From Streptomyces sp. DI166 (GTDB lineage Bacteria > Actinomycetota > Actinomycetes > Streptomycetales > Streptomycetaceae): 64,000 bases of DNA. Below, in pieces: positions 33,629 to 44,000 of the stretch. Where the stretch lies: the NCBI RefSeq assembly GCF_900091315.1, contig NZ_FLSP01000029.1, positions 1 through 64,000 on the forward strand. The letters are read 5' to 3'. The stretch's first letter is position 1, and each line of letters begins with the position of its first letter. The notes below the pieces were generated by a model. That model ran no database searches, had not been told where the DNA came from, and worked only from the letters and a program-made list of their open reading frames with translations. Made by a program: the position numbers and the translations under genes.

Positions 33629-34003
33629 ATGGCGAACACCGAGACCTCGCTGAAAGAGGCGCTGACCTCCATCGAGGGTGCGACCGGCGTCGCGCTCGTG
33701 GACTACACGAGCGGCATGGCGCTGGGCACCATGGGCGGCAGCAAGACCTTCGACCTGAGCGTGGCCGCCGCCGGCAACACCGATGTCGTCCGGGCCAAGA
33801 TGCGCACCATGGAGCACCTCGGGCTCAAGGGCGAGATCGAGGACATCCTGATCTCCCTGAGCGACCAGTACCACCTGATCCGTCTGCTCAGCGGCCGTGG
33901 CGGCAACGGCCTCTTCCTGTACCTGGTGCTCGACGCCAAGCGTTCCAACCTGGCGATGGCCCGGCACCAGTTGAAGAAGATCGAGCAGGATCTGGAGGTC
34001 TGA
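33629..34003 (+). CDS. roadblock/LC7-like protein
   Basis: A 124-aa compact roadblock-type protein (SIEGATGVALVDYTSGMALGTMGG; LSDQYHLIRLLSGRGGNGLFLYLVLDAKRSNLAMARHQLKKIEQDL). It is paralogous to the protein coded at 31870-32265, but the sequence lacks the insertion near residue 40. ATG at 33629 follows GAGAGGA. It is the last gene of the operon. A structural partner role for the other two roadblock proteins is inferred. Confidence 0.78.
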   Translation: MANTETSLKEALTSIEGATGVALVDYTSGMALGTMGGSKTFDLSVAAAGNTDVVRAKMRTMEHLGLKGEIEDILISLSDQYHLIRLLSGRGGNGLFLYLVLDAKRSNLAMARHQLKKIEQDLEV

Positions 34004-34018
34004 CGGCCTGACCGCGCT

Positions 34019-34600
34019 TTAGACGAGTGCCGCGGTGCGGCGGCGGGCCCCGCCGGGGGCCGCGTCGCCCGCCGCGATGCCCGTGCCGCGGTAGGCCTTG
34101 ACCGCCTTGCCGACCGGCCGTCCGCCCGCGCGCAGCCAGTCCACGCGCACCCACCACAGCGTCTCCTCGGCCCGCTCGCGGCGGCCGATCCAGGCCGACT
34201 TCAGCCACAGCCCGACACCCGCCCCGGCCAGCAGCATGCCGCCCGCCGCGGGCACCGCGAACGCGCTGCCGAACGCGGCGGCGAAGGCCAGCAGCAGCCA
34301 CCAGCGGTGGCCGCGCCGCCACACCCGCAGCGTCACCGCGCGGTCCTGGAGGACGTCGTGCCGCCCGGCGCGCGAGGCACCGCGCGTCAGGGCGCCGTAC
34401 CGCCCCCGCCGCAGGTACGCCACCACGGCCGCGGTGATGAGGAACAGGGCCGCCCCGGCCATCACCCCGATCCGCCGCCCGGTGATGCCGGGCACCAGGA
34501 CGCCGAGCCCGGCTGCCAGGCCCCCGAGCCAGAACAGCGGTGCCGCCCCGGCCCGTACGACCACGGCCACTCTCGCCAGTCCATGACCTCCGCGTGTCAC
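34019..34600 (-). CDS. hypothetical four-TM membrane protein
   Basis: A 193-aa protein with four predicted membrane helices (about 16-35, 45-62, 100-116, 118-132) and a basic C-terminal segment containing LKSAWIGRRERAEETLWWVRVDWLRAGG. GTG at 34600 follows GAGGCGG. It converges on the roadblock operon and sits alone. I recognise no family. Confidence 0.7.
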   Translation of the reverse strand: MTRGGHGLARVAVVVRAGAAPLFWLGGLAAGLGVLVPGITGRRIGVMAGAALFLITAAVVAYLRRGRYGALTRGASRAGRHDVLQDRAVTLRVWRRGHRWWLLLAFAAAFGSAFAVPAAGGMLLAGAGVGLWLKSAWIGRRERAEETLWWVRVDWLRAGGRPVGKAVKAYRGTGIAAGDAAPGGARRRTAALV

Positions 34601-34688
34601 GTTCCGCCTCCTCGAAACGTCGAGTACCAGTGGCGGGGAGGTTAGCGGACCTGTGTGAGACCTGTCTGAGAACGTCCGGGAGGGCGTC

Positions 34689-35549
34689 TCACTCCACGAA
34701 CAGCCCGCGGGCCGCCGCCTTCGCGTCGAACTCCTCCAGCCACGCCTGCGCGTCGGGCAGGTCGTCGCACATGGCCTCCAGCAGCACTCGGCCCAGCAGC
34801 ATCGGGGCGCAGGCGGTGTCGAAGGCGAGCCCGGTGCCGACGGCGGCGGGCAGCAGCAGGTCGGAGGCCTTGGCGACCGGCGCGAAGGCGGAGTCGGCGA
34901 CCGTGACCACGGTGAGTCCGGCCTCCCTCGCGTAGCCGAGGGTGTCCAGCACCTCGCGCGGATGCCGGGGCAGCGCGAAGCAGAGCAGCGCCGAGGCGCC
35001 GGCCCGGACGCAGGCGTCGATCCGGTCGTGGATCATCGTGCCGCCCTCGTTCAGCAGCCGGACGTCCGGGTGGACCTTGGCCGCGAAGTAGGCGAAGCCG
35101 TACGCCTGGGCGGCCGCCGCGCGCAGGCCCAGCACCGGCAGCGGGCGGGAGGCGGCCAGCAGCCGGCCCGCCTTGCGCACCGGACGCGGGTCGGCGAGCA
35201 GTTCGGCCAGGTGCCGCAGGTTCTCGATCTCGGCCTCGACGGCCTGCTGGTACTCGTTGGAGGTGCGCTCGGTGTCGGCGGGTTCGACGGGCGCCACCTC
35301 GCGCAGATGGCGGCGCAGCGCCGGGTAGCCGTCGAAGCCGAGGGCGACGGCGAAACGGGTCACCGACGGCTGGCTGACCCCGGCCAGTTCGGCGAGTTCG
35401 ACGCTGGAGAGGAAGGGCACGTCGGCGGCCCGGCGCACCATGCTGTGCGCGATGCGCCGCTGGGTCGGGGTGAGCCGGTGCCCCTCGAAGAGCGCCTGCA
35501 GCCGTGCGGCCGGGGTGTCCGCGGCCCTCGTGTTGCCCTCCGCGCTCAT
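34689..35549 (-). CDS. RpiR/MurR-family transcriptional regulator
   Basis: A 286-aa regulator with an N-terminal HTH (about 25-80, LTPTQRRIAHSMVRRAADVPFLSSVELAELAGVSQPSVTRFAVALGF) and a C-terminal SIS sugar-isomerase-like domain (about 125-270, LGLRAAAAQAYGFAYFAAKVHPDVRLL, LLCFALPRHPREVLDTLGYA). ATG at 35549 overlaps the stop of the upstream ammonia-lyase-like gene by ATGA, so the two are one operon. RpiR proteins usually sense phosphorylated or amino metabolites; the effector is unknown here. Confidence 0.9.
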   Translation of the reverse strand: MSAEGNTRAADTPAARLQALFEGHRLTPTQRRIAHSMVRRAADVPFLSSVELAELAGVSQPSVTRFAVALGFDGYPALRRHLREVAPVEPADTERTSNEYQQAVEAEIENLRHLAELLADPRPVRKAGRLLAASRPLPVLGLRAAAAQAYGFAYFAAKVHPDVRLLNEGGTMIHDRIDACVRAGASALLCFALPRHPREVLDTLGYAREAGLTVVTVADSAFAPVAKASDLLLPAAVGTGLAFDTACAPMLLGRVLLEAMCDDLPDAQAWLEEFDAKAAARGLFVE

Positions 35550-37056
35550 GCGCCGTTCCCCCTCCAGATCTCCGTGAACCGGTCCAGCAACCGGGCGGCC
35601 GCCGTCACGTCGTCGGTGAGCGGCCGGTCGGCCTGGTCCTCGTCGAGCACCGCCTCGGCGAGCTCCAGCGCGCGGCCCACCGGGAGTCCCGGTTCGGGCC
35701 TGAGTTCGCGCTGGCGCAGCGCCCGTACGGCGGCGACGAGTTCGCAGCCGACGACGAGACGGTACGCGCCGCACGCGCGCAGCGTCTGCCGGGCGGCGAG
35801 CGAGGCGAAACTGGCCTGTTCCTCGACGCCCCGGGAGAGTACAGCGTGGCCGAGGGAGGCGGGGGCGGAGAACGCGCGCAGGTCGCCGAGGGCGGCCGCG
35901 GCGGAGTACTCCAGGATCATCACCCCGGACGCGGCGGGCTCGTGGTCGGCGAGGAAGGGCCGCAGCCGGGTGTAGGCGGGCTCGTTGAGGGTGTGCAGGC
36001 GGGAGGTGGACAGCCGCGCGACCTGGGTGAGGGCGAGCCGGAAGTGGTCCAGGGCGAGGGCGAGCCCGGCCTGGTAGAAGCCGCCGTGGTGGTAGGCGGC
36101 GAGGTCGTCGGCCGAGATCAGCGGGTTCTCGGCGGCGGCGTTGAGCTCGACGGCGAGCAGCGCCTCCAGCGCGTCGGCGGCGTCGTGCGCGGGGCCGTGG
36201 ATCTGCGGCAGGCAGCGGAAGCCGTACGGGTCCTGGATGCGGCCGAGCGGCGGGGTGGGCCGGTCGGCGGCGCCGGTCAGCTCCCGCATGCGGCGGGCCA
36301 CCTCGGCGGTGCCGCGGTGCGGGCGGGCCTGGTGGACGGGGGCGGCGAACGGCTCGTGGGAGCCGTCGACGGCGAGCAGGGAGAGCGCGGCGACGACCTC
36401 GGTGGCGCCGAGCAGCCCGCGCAGTTCGTGCAGGGCGAGGGCGGCCTGGCCGAGGGTGAGGGCGTTGCTGCTTATCAGGGCGAGCGCGTCGTTGTTGTCC
36501 AGCGGCTGCGGCGCGGGGCGCCGGTCCCCCGCCACGGGTGCTCCCCGGCCAGGGCCAGCCCCATCTGGGCGAGCGCGGCGAGGTCGCCCGTGCCGACGGA
36601 GCCGAACTCGTGGACGACCGGATGGGCGCCGCCGATCAGCGCCTCGCACAGCGCGCTCACCACGGACGGCCGCAGCCCGGCGCCGCCCGCGAGGATCTGG
36701 TTGGCCCGGACGGCGAGCATGGCCCGCACCTGGCGGGCGGGCAGCTCCTCCCCGATGGCCCCGGCGTGGCTGCGCAGCAGGCGCAGGCCGTGCCCGGCGG
36801 CGGCCTCGGTGGGCACGTCCTCGGTGCGGTTGGCGCCGACGCCGGTGGAACGGCCGTAGACCCTGCCGGTCGCGGCGATGCGCCGGGCCGCGTCCCAGGA
36901 CCGCCCGGCCCGCTTCATCGCCGCGTCGTCCGGCACCGGCCGCGCGGTCCCGTCGGCGAGGCGCAACACGTCCGCGACGGTGAGCCCACGGCCGTCGAGC
37001 ACCACGGGCCCGGCGTCCACGACCGGGGGCCCGGCCACGATCCGGGACGACCTCAC
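35546..37056 (-). pseudogene. aromatic amino acid/histidine ammonia-lyase-like gene with frameshift
   Basis: Two adjacent frames make one fumarase/aspartase-superfamily ammonia-lyase of about 503 residues. The first (start GTG 37056) runs through VYGRSTGVGANRTED and FGSVGTGDLAALAQMGLALAGEHPW. The second continues with PLDNNDALALISSNALTLGQAAL to the end. They meet at a run of five G (minus strand; 36526-36530). Adding one G restores a continuous frame reading EHPWRGDRRPAPQPLDNND. This is therefore a recent one-base deletion or a sequencing error. The MIO triad Ala-Ser-Gly is not seen: the site reads GTGD, one residue short. It overlaps the RpiR gene. Confidence 0.85.
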
Positions 37057-37127
37057 GCGCGCACTCCCCTCGACACGGACCGACCGTCCTGCCCGTCGAC
37101 CATATTCAGCCGACGGAAAATCTGCAT

Positions 37128-37140
37128 GACGTTATACAGC
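37128..37140 (-). promoter_or_regulatory. possible -10 of the ammonia-lyase-like gene
   Basis: TATAAC on the minus strand (37131-37136) lies in the AT-rich 114-bp gap between the methyltransferase stop and the lyase start. No clear -35 is visible, so this is a weak call. Confidence 0.25.
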
Positions 37141-37170
37141 CCGGGTCGTACCGTGCGCATGACCCACGGG

Positions 37171-38007
37171 TCAGCGCTTGCGCCACACCGTCACATGCGC
37201 CTCGAAGTAGTCGTACTCGCGGGGGTTCTGCCGCAGCACGGCGCCTTCGTCGCTCTCCGCCAGCAGGTCGAAGGCGGTGCCGAGCAGTTGCTTGACCGCC
37301 TCCTCACTGGGCGTGTGGTCGCTGCTGGAGCCGAGCCAGCGCTCGGGGTCGCTGTAGGCCGGGTACCAGGACCACGGGCAGGCGACCATGAGCAGTCCGC
37401 CGGGGCGCAGGAACGCGTCGGAGTCGGTGAACTGGCGCAGGCACCGCTCCGGATCGGCGACCCGGTCGAGGACGTTGGACAGCACCGCGGCGTCCACACC
37501 GCGCGTGGTCTCCCCGAGGAGACCGAGGTCGCAGGCGTCACCCACCTCGAAGTCGACCCGGGCACGCCCCTCACCCGGTACCGGGACCCGGACATGGACC
37601 TCGCGGGTGTACGGCCCCTGCTGGACCACGCTGAAAGTGCCGCAGCCGTGTCTGTGCAGGGTCCGGGCGACATCGATGGAGCGCGGGCTGACGTCGATGC
37701 CGGTGACCCGTTCCTCGACCCAGCCGCCCAGCGCGTGGGCGACACCGCCGACGCTGCACCCCACGTCGAGGGCGCGACGCACCCGCGTACCGCTGCGCAG
37801 GGCGCACAGTTCGAGCAGATCGGACAGGCGCTGGGGGTACCCGTGGGAGGTGGCCAGCGGATGGTGCGGGCGCTCGAAGACGTCGTCGATGCGCCCGTAG
37901 TGCATGAGCAGGTACTTGGAGAGGTCGCGCGTGTTCTCGTACGGGCCGAGGGTGGGGTCGTCCTCGAAGAGGTCGTCACCCTTGAGCAGCACGGGCGGCA
38001 CGGTCAT
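37171..38007 (-). CDS. SAM methyltransferase resembling the OvoA C-terminal domain
   Basis: A 278-aa class I methyltransferase. The N-terminal YENTRDLSKYLLMHYGRIDDVF, motif I RALDVGCSVGGVAHALGG (about 80-97) and VTGIDVSPRSID match what I know of the 4-mercaptohistidine N1-methyltransferase (OvoA C-terminal) family. So do the late ACPWSWYPAYSDPERWLG and FEAHVTVWRKR. No OvoA sulfoxide-synthase part is present. It starts at ATG 38007, 3 bp after the NRPS stop, with GGAG in the NRPS end, so it is coupled to the cluster. Methylation of the peptide or a building block is inferred; the acceptor is unknown. Confidence 0.72.
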   Translation of the reverse strand: MTVPPVLLKGDDLFEDDPTLGPYENTRDLSKYLLMHYGRIDDVFERPHHPLATSHGYPQRLSDLLELCALRSGTRVRRALDVGCSVGGVAHALGGWVEERVTGIDVSPRSIDVARTLHRHGCGTFSVVQQGPYTREVHVRVPVPGEGRARVDFEVGDACDLGLLGETTRGVDAAVLSNVLDRVADPERCLRQFTDSDAFLRPGGLLMVACPWSWYPAYSDPERWLGSSSDHTPSEEAVKQLLGTAFDLLAESDEGAVLRQNPREYDYFEAHVTVWRKR

Positions 38008-38010
38008 CCT

Positions 38011-41000
38011 TCAACTCCTCGCTTTCGTGAAACCGCTGTCCGGGGTTCGAGGCCGGCGTCGGAGCACCGGTCGTGCGGCGGGGATCGTCGTGCTCTCCAC
38101 GGCCTCGGCGAGGCCCCTGACGGTGGGTGTCTCGAACAGAGTCCGCACCCCGAGATCGACGCCGAGGGCGGTGCGCACCCGGTTCACCAGGCGGATGGCG
38201 AGCAGCGAGTGTCCGCCGAGGTCGAAGAACCCGTCGTCGATACCGACCTTCTCCACGCCCAGCGTCTCGGCGAAGAGCGCGCACAGGACCTCCTCGCGGG
38301 CGCTGCGGGGTGCGCGGTGTTCGGCCGTCACCGTGTAGGAGGGCGCGGGCAGTCGGGCCCGGTCGAGCTTGCCGTTGGGGGTGACCGGGAGCGCGGCGAG
38401 TTCGACGAACGCGGCCGGGACCATGTAGTCCGGCAGCACCTTGGCCAGCCCCGCGCGCAGGGCGGCACTGTCGAGCGGCGGCCCGTCGGGCACCACGTAC
38501 GCGACCAGGCGCCGGTCCCCGGGGGTGTCCTCGCGCACCACCACCGCGGCCTGGGCCACGCCCTCGGCGCGGGTCAGCGCGCTCTCGACCTCGCCGGGCT
38601 CGATGCGGAAGCCGCGGATCTTGACCTGGTCGTCCGCCCGGCCGAGGAACACCAGCCGCCCCTCGCGGTCCCAGCGCACGACGTCGCCGGTGCGGTACAT
38701 ACGGGTGCCCGGGGCGCCGTGGGGATCGGCGACGAAGCGGCCGGCGGTGAGGCCCGGCCGGTCGGCGTAGCCGCGGGCGAGACCGGCGCCGGCGAGGTAC
38801 AGCTCGCCGGGAACGCCGACCGGGACGGGCAGGAGGCGCTCGTCGAGGACGTACATCCGGGTGTGGGCGAGTGCCTCGCCCAGGGGGACGGTGGTACCGA
38901 TGTCCCCGCGCTGTGCGTGGGTGTAGGGGTGCCCGGTGACGCACAGGGTCATCTCGGTAGGCCCGTAGGTCGTGCGGACGACAGTGTCCGGGCAGTTCTC
39001 CAGGACGCGGGCCACCGCCTGCGGGGAGATCACATCGCCGCCGGTGGTGACTTCCTTCAGCCGGGCCAGGCCCTCGGCGAGGTCCTCGGCCACGACCCGG
39101 AACAGGCCCGCGGTGAGCGACAGATGGGTGATGCCGTGGCGCTCGATCAGCTCGCGCAGGGCGTGCGCGTCCAGTTCGCCGGGCGGGGCGACGACCACGC
39201 GCCCTCCGTTGAGGAGCGGTGCCCAGATCTCGTACGTCGAGGCGTCGAAGGCGTGCGGGGAGTGGAAGAGCACCCGGTCGCGCGGGCCGACCTGCCAGGA
39301 CGGGTCGAGGGCCAGATCGACGACGCCCTGGTGTGTGACGGTGATGCCCTTGGGCTCGCCGGTGGAACCGGAGGTGAACATCACGTACGCCGCCGCCTCG
39401 GGCGCCGTCGGCACCGGCCGCCACCCGCCGGGATCACGCGTGCCGAGCACCACTTCGACCGGCACGGGCCCGTCCGGGTCCCGGTCGGTGACCAGTGTGT
39501 GCGTGCGGTGTGCCGCGTCGACCAGGAGGACGGGGCCGGTGGCGCGGGCGACGACCTCGCGCATACGGGCGAGCGGGTAGGCCGTGTGGACGGGCATGTA
39601 GGCGCCGCCCGCCTTCAGCACGGCGAGGAGCGACACGACGAGTTCCGCCGAGCGTTCCATCAGCACGGGTACGACGGTCTCCGGACCGACGCCCGCCTCG
39701 GCGAGTTCGGCCGCCAGGGCGCCGCTCTCGCTGTCGAGGTCGCGGTAGGTGAGCCGGGCGCCGTTCGCTTCTACGGCCACCTCGTGCGGGGTGCGGGTCG
39801 CCTGGGCCGTGAAGGCCTCCACGAGCGACGCGTGTGTGCGGGGCAGGTCGGGGCCGCGGCCGAGGGCGAGGAGTTCGGCGCGCTCCTGCGGGGTGGTGAG
39901 GACGAGTGACCCGAGAGCCGTCTCCGGCCGGGCGGCGGCCTGTTCGAGGATCCTGACCAGGCGCTCGCCGATCAGCCGGGCGGACTCCGGGTCGAAGAGG
40001 TCCCGGGCGTAGCCGACGGCGAGGCCGAGGCCCGCGCAGCCGCCGTCGGGCCGGTGGTGTTCCTCGAAGGTGAACTCCAGGTCGAACTTGGCGATGTCGA
40101 GCATGTAGCCGTCGTCGGTGCAGACCGCTCCGCCGAGCCGCGGCGGCTCCACGCGCACGTCCTTGACCGACACGGCGACCTGGAAGAGGGGGTGGTGGGC
40201 CAGTGACCGGGCGGGGGAGAGTTCTTCGACGAGGCGTTCGAAGGGGAGGTCCTGGTGGTCGTAGGCGGCCAGGGAGACGGCCCTGGTGCGGTCGAGGAGT
40301 TCGGTGAAGGTGGGATCGCCGGAGGTGTCGTTGCGCAGGACGAGGGTGTTGACGAAGAAGCCGACGAGGTCTTCGAGTGCTTCGTCGCCGCGTCCGGCGA
40401 CGACGGTGCCCAGGGGGATGTCGGTGCCCGCGCCGAGCCGGGTGAGCAGGGCGGCCACGGCCGCCTGCATCACCATGAACACTGAGGCGCCTCTGGAGGC
40501 GGCCAGTTCACGGAGGCGGGTGTGGGTGTGGGCGTCGAGGGTGAGGGTGGTGCTGCCGCCCCGGTAGGAGGCGCGGGCGGGGCGGGGGCGGTCGGTGGGC
40601 AGGGTCAGTTCCTGCGGGAGTCCGGCCAGTGCTGCGCGCCAGTGGGCGAGTTGGCGGGGGCCTTCGAGGTCGAGGAGTTCGCGTTGCCAGAGGGTGTAGT
40701 CGGCGTACTGGATGTCCAGGGGTGGCCAGTCGGGGGCTGTTCCGGCCAGCCGGGCGGCATACGCGGTGGACAGGTCCGCCGAGAGGGGGGCCATGGACCA
40801 GCCGTCGGCGGCGATGTGGTGCACCACCAGCACCAGCACCGTCTCCCCGGGACCGGTCTCCAACACCCGCACCCGCAACGGGATCTCGGTGCCCAAGTCG
40901 AACGGATGGCCTCCTGCCTCCGCGACCAGGCCGGGAACCTCCTCACGAGCGCAGGTGACGAACTCGACGGGCACGTCAGGCCGTTCGAGGACACGCTGGA

Positions 41001-44000
41001 CCGGCTCGCCGTCCAGCTCCGTGAACACGGTCCGCAGAGCTTCGTGCCGCGCGACCACGTCCCGCACGGCCGCCGTGAACGCGCCCCGCTCCAGCGTGCC
41101 CGCGATCCGCGTCACCACCGGGATGTTGTACGTCGCCGAAGGGCCCTCAAGCCGGTGCAGGAACCACAGACGGCGCTGGGCGAACGAAGGCGGCAGGTTC
41201 TCGGGCCGCGTACGGCCACCCACCACCGCGGGCCTGCCCGAACCGGCGCCCTTCCCCCGAACCGGGTCGAGCCGCCCCAGATGCTCCGCCAGCTGCAGGA
41301 CCGTCGGCGCTTCGAACAGGGCCCGTACGCCGAGGTCGACGCCGAACTCGGCCTGCAACCGGTTCACCAGGCGGACCGCCAGCAGTGAGTGCCCGCCGCG
41401 TGCGAAGAACCCGTCGTCGATGCCGACCTGCTCCACTCCCAGGGTTTCCGCGAAGAGCCGGCACAGCAGCTCCTCCTGCGGGGTGCGGGGCGCGCGCCGC
41501 GTCCCCGTCCCGGCGTAGGTGGGTGCGGGCAGCCTGGCGCGGTCGAGCTTGGCGCTGGCGGTCATCGGCAGCTCGTCCAGCTCGACGAACGCGGCCGGGA
41601 CCATGTACTCGGGCAGTTCCTCGGCCAGCGCGGCCCGTACGGCGGCCACGTCGAGCGGTCCGTCGGCCGGGACGACGTAGGCGACCAGGCGCCGGTCGCC
41701 CGGCACGTCCTCGCGTACGACCGCCGCCGCCCGGGCGATGCGCGGGTCGCGCCCCAGGGCGGCCTCCACCTCGCCGAGTTCGATCCGGAAGCCCCGGATC
41801 TTCACCTGGTCGTCCGCGCGGCCGACGAACACCAGGCGGCCCTCGCGGTCCCAGCGCACGACGTCGCCGGTCCGGTACATCCGGGTGCCCGGCGCGCCGA
41901 ACGGGTTCGCCACGAACCGCGAGGCGGTCATTCCGGGCCTGCTCACATAGCCCCGGGCGAGCCCCGGACCCGCCACGTACAGTTCGCCCGGCACGCCGAC
42001 CGGCACGAGTGCGAGCCCGTCGTCGAGGACGTACAGCTCGGTTCCGGGCACCGGCCGGCCGATGGTGACCGGCTCGCCCGGCACGAGTGGCCCGCCGCTG
42101 GCACAGACGGTGGTCTCGGTCGGTCCGTACGAGTTCTCCACCCGGCACCGGGTCGCCCACCGGTCCACCAGTTGCTGCGAGGCGGCCTCGCTGGCGGTGA
42201 TCACCGTGGTGCCCTGCGGGAACGCCTCTTCGGGCAGCGCCGACAGGAGCGAGGGGGTCACGGTCACGTGGGTGACACCGCTGCCGGGTGGCAGGCCGTG
42301 GGTCAGCAGATGCTCGGGATCGCCGGTGACGACGGTGCCGCCGGTGAGCACGGCCATCGTCATCTCCCACACCGAGCCGTCGAAGCCGATCGAGGCGAGC
42401 AGCCGCACCCCGGCGCCGGGGCCCGCGCCGAACTGGCGGAAGCGCGCGACGAGCCGGCTGATACCGGCGTGCGGGACGAGCACGCCCTTGGGCTGACCGG
42501 TCGAGCCGGAGGTGTAGATGATGTAGGCACCGTCGTGTGCGCCGGGCGGGGGCACGTCCCGAGCCAGGGGCTCGTCGGTCAGCTCGCCGAACACGACCGG
42601 ATCGTGGCCGGGGGCGGTCAGCCGAGCGGCGTGGTCGACCAGGATCAGCGGCGGCCGGGTGTCGTCGAGCATGTAACTGATGCGCGCGGCCGGGTAGTCG
42701 GGGTCGATCGGCAGATAGACGCCGCCCGCCTTGGAGACGGCGAGGAAGGCCGCGACCAGCTCCGCGCACCGTCCCATGGAGACCGCGACCGGCACATCGG
42801 CGCCCACGCCACGGCGGCGCAGGCCGCCCGCGACGCGGTCGGTCCACTCGTCGAGCTCCCGGTAGGTGAGGGTGCGGTCGCCGTCGACGACGGCGGGCGC
42901 GTCCGGGGTCTCGCGGACCCGGGCGCGGAAGTGCTCGGGGAGAGCGGCGAACTCAACCTCGGGGCCGGTGTTCCACCCGCCGAAGAGGCGGGTGCGTTCC
43001 TCGGGAAGCAGCACGTCGAACGCGTGGACCCGGGTGAGGGGTTCGCGGACGGCCCGCTCCAGGAGACGGACAAGGCGTCGGCCGAGGTCGCGTGCGGTGG
43101 AGCGGTCGAAGAGGTCGTCGGCGTAGTTCACGACGACGTGGAGCCCGTCGCCGCCCTCCTCCCGTACGGCGAAGAACAGGTCGAACTTGGCGGTGCGCTC
43201 CTCGGGCCTGGCGGCCTCGGTGCGCAGTCCGGCGAGGTCGACGGCGAGGTCGGTCTCCTCGACGGCCACGGCGACCTGGAAGAGGGGGTGGTGGGCGAGG
43301 GAGCGGGCTGGGGAGAGTTCTTCGACGAGGCGTTCGAAGGGGAGGTCCTGGTGGTCGTAGGCGGCCAGGGAGACGGCCCTGGTGCGGTCGAGGAGTTCGG
43401 TGAAGGTGGGATCGCCGGAGGTGTCGTTGCGCAGGACGAGGGTGTTGACGAAGAAGCCGACGAGGTCTTCGAGTGCTTCGTCGCCGCGTCCGGCGACGAC
43501 GGTGCCCAGGGGGATGTCGGTGCCTGCGCCGAGCCGGGTGAGCAGGGCGGCCACGGCCGCCTGGACGACCATGAACACCGACACGCCCCGGGAAGCCGCC
43601 AGCTCCCGTAACTCGTCGTCCACACCGAGCTTCACGCTGACACTGCCGCCCCGGTAGGAGGCGCGGGCCGGGCGGGGCCGGTCGGTGGGCAGGGCCAGCT
43701 CCTGCGGAAGCCCGGCCAACGCATCGGCCCAGTAGGCGAGTTGGGCTGGCCCTTTGGTTTCGACGAGCTGCCGCTGCCAGAGGGTGTAGTCGGCGTACTG
43801 GATGTCCAGGGGCTGCCAGTCGGGCGCTGTTCCGGCCAGCCGGGCGGCATACGCGGTGGACAGGTCCGCCGAGAGCGGGGCCATGGACCAGCCGTCGGCG
43901 GCGATGTGGTGCACCACCAGCACCAGCACCGTCTCCCCGGGACCGGTCTCCAACACCCGCACCCGCAACGGGATCTCGGCGCCCAGGTCGAAGCAGTACC

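Noticed and set aside
36538..39909. An 1123-codon plus-strand frame
   Set aside because: It is antisense to the lyase-like gene, methyltransferase and NRPS1, all of which have clear family motifs.
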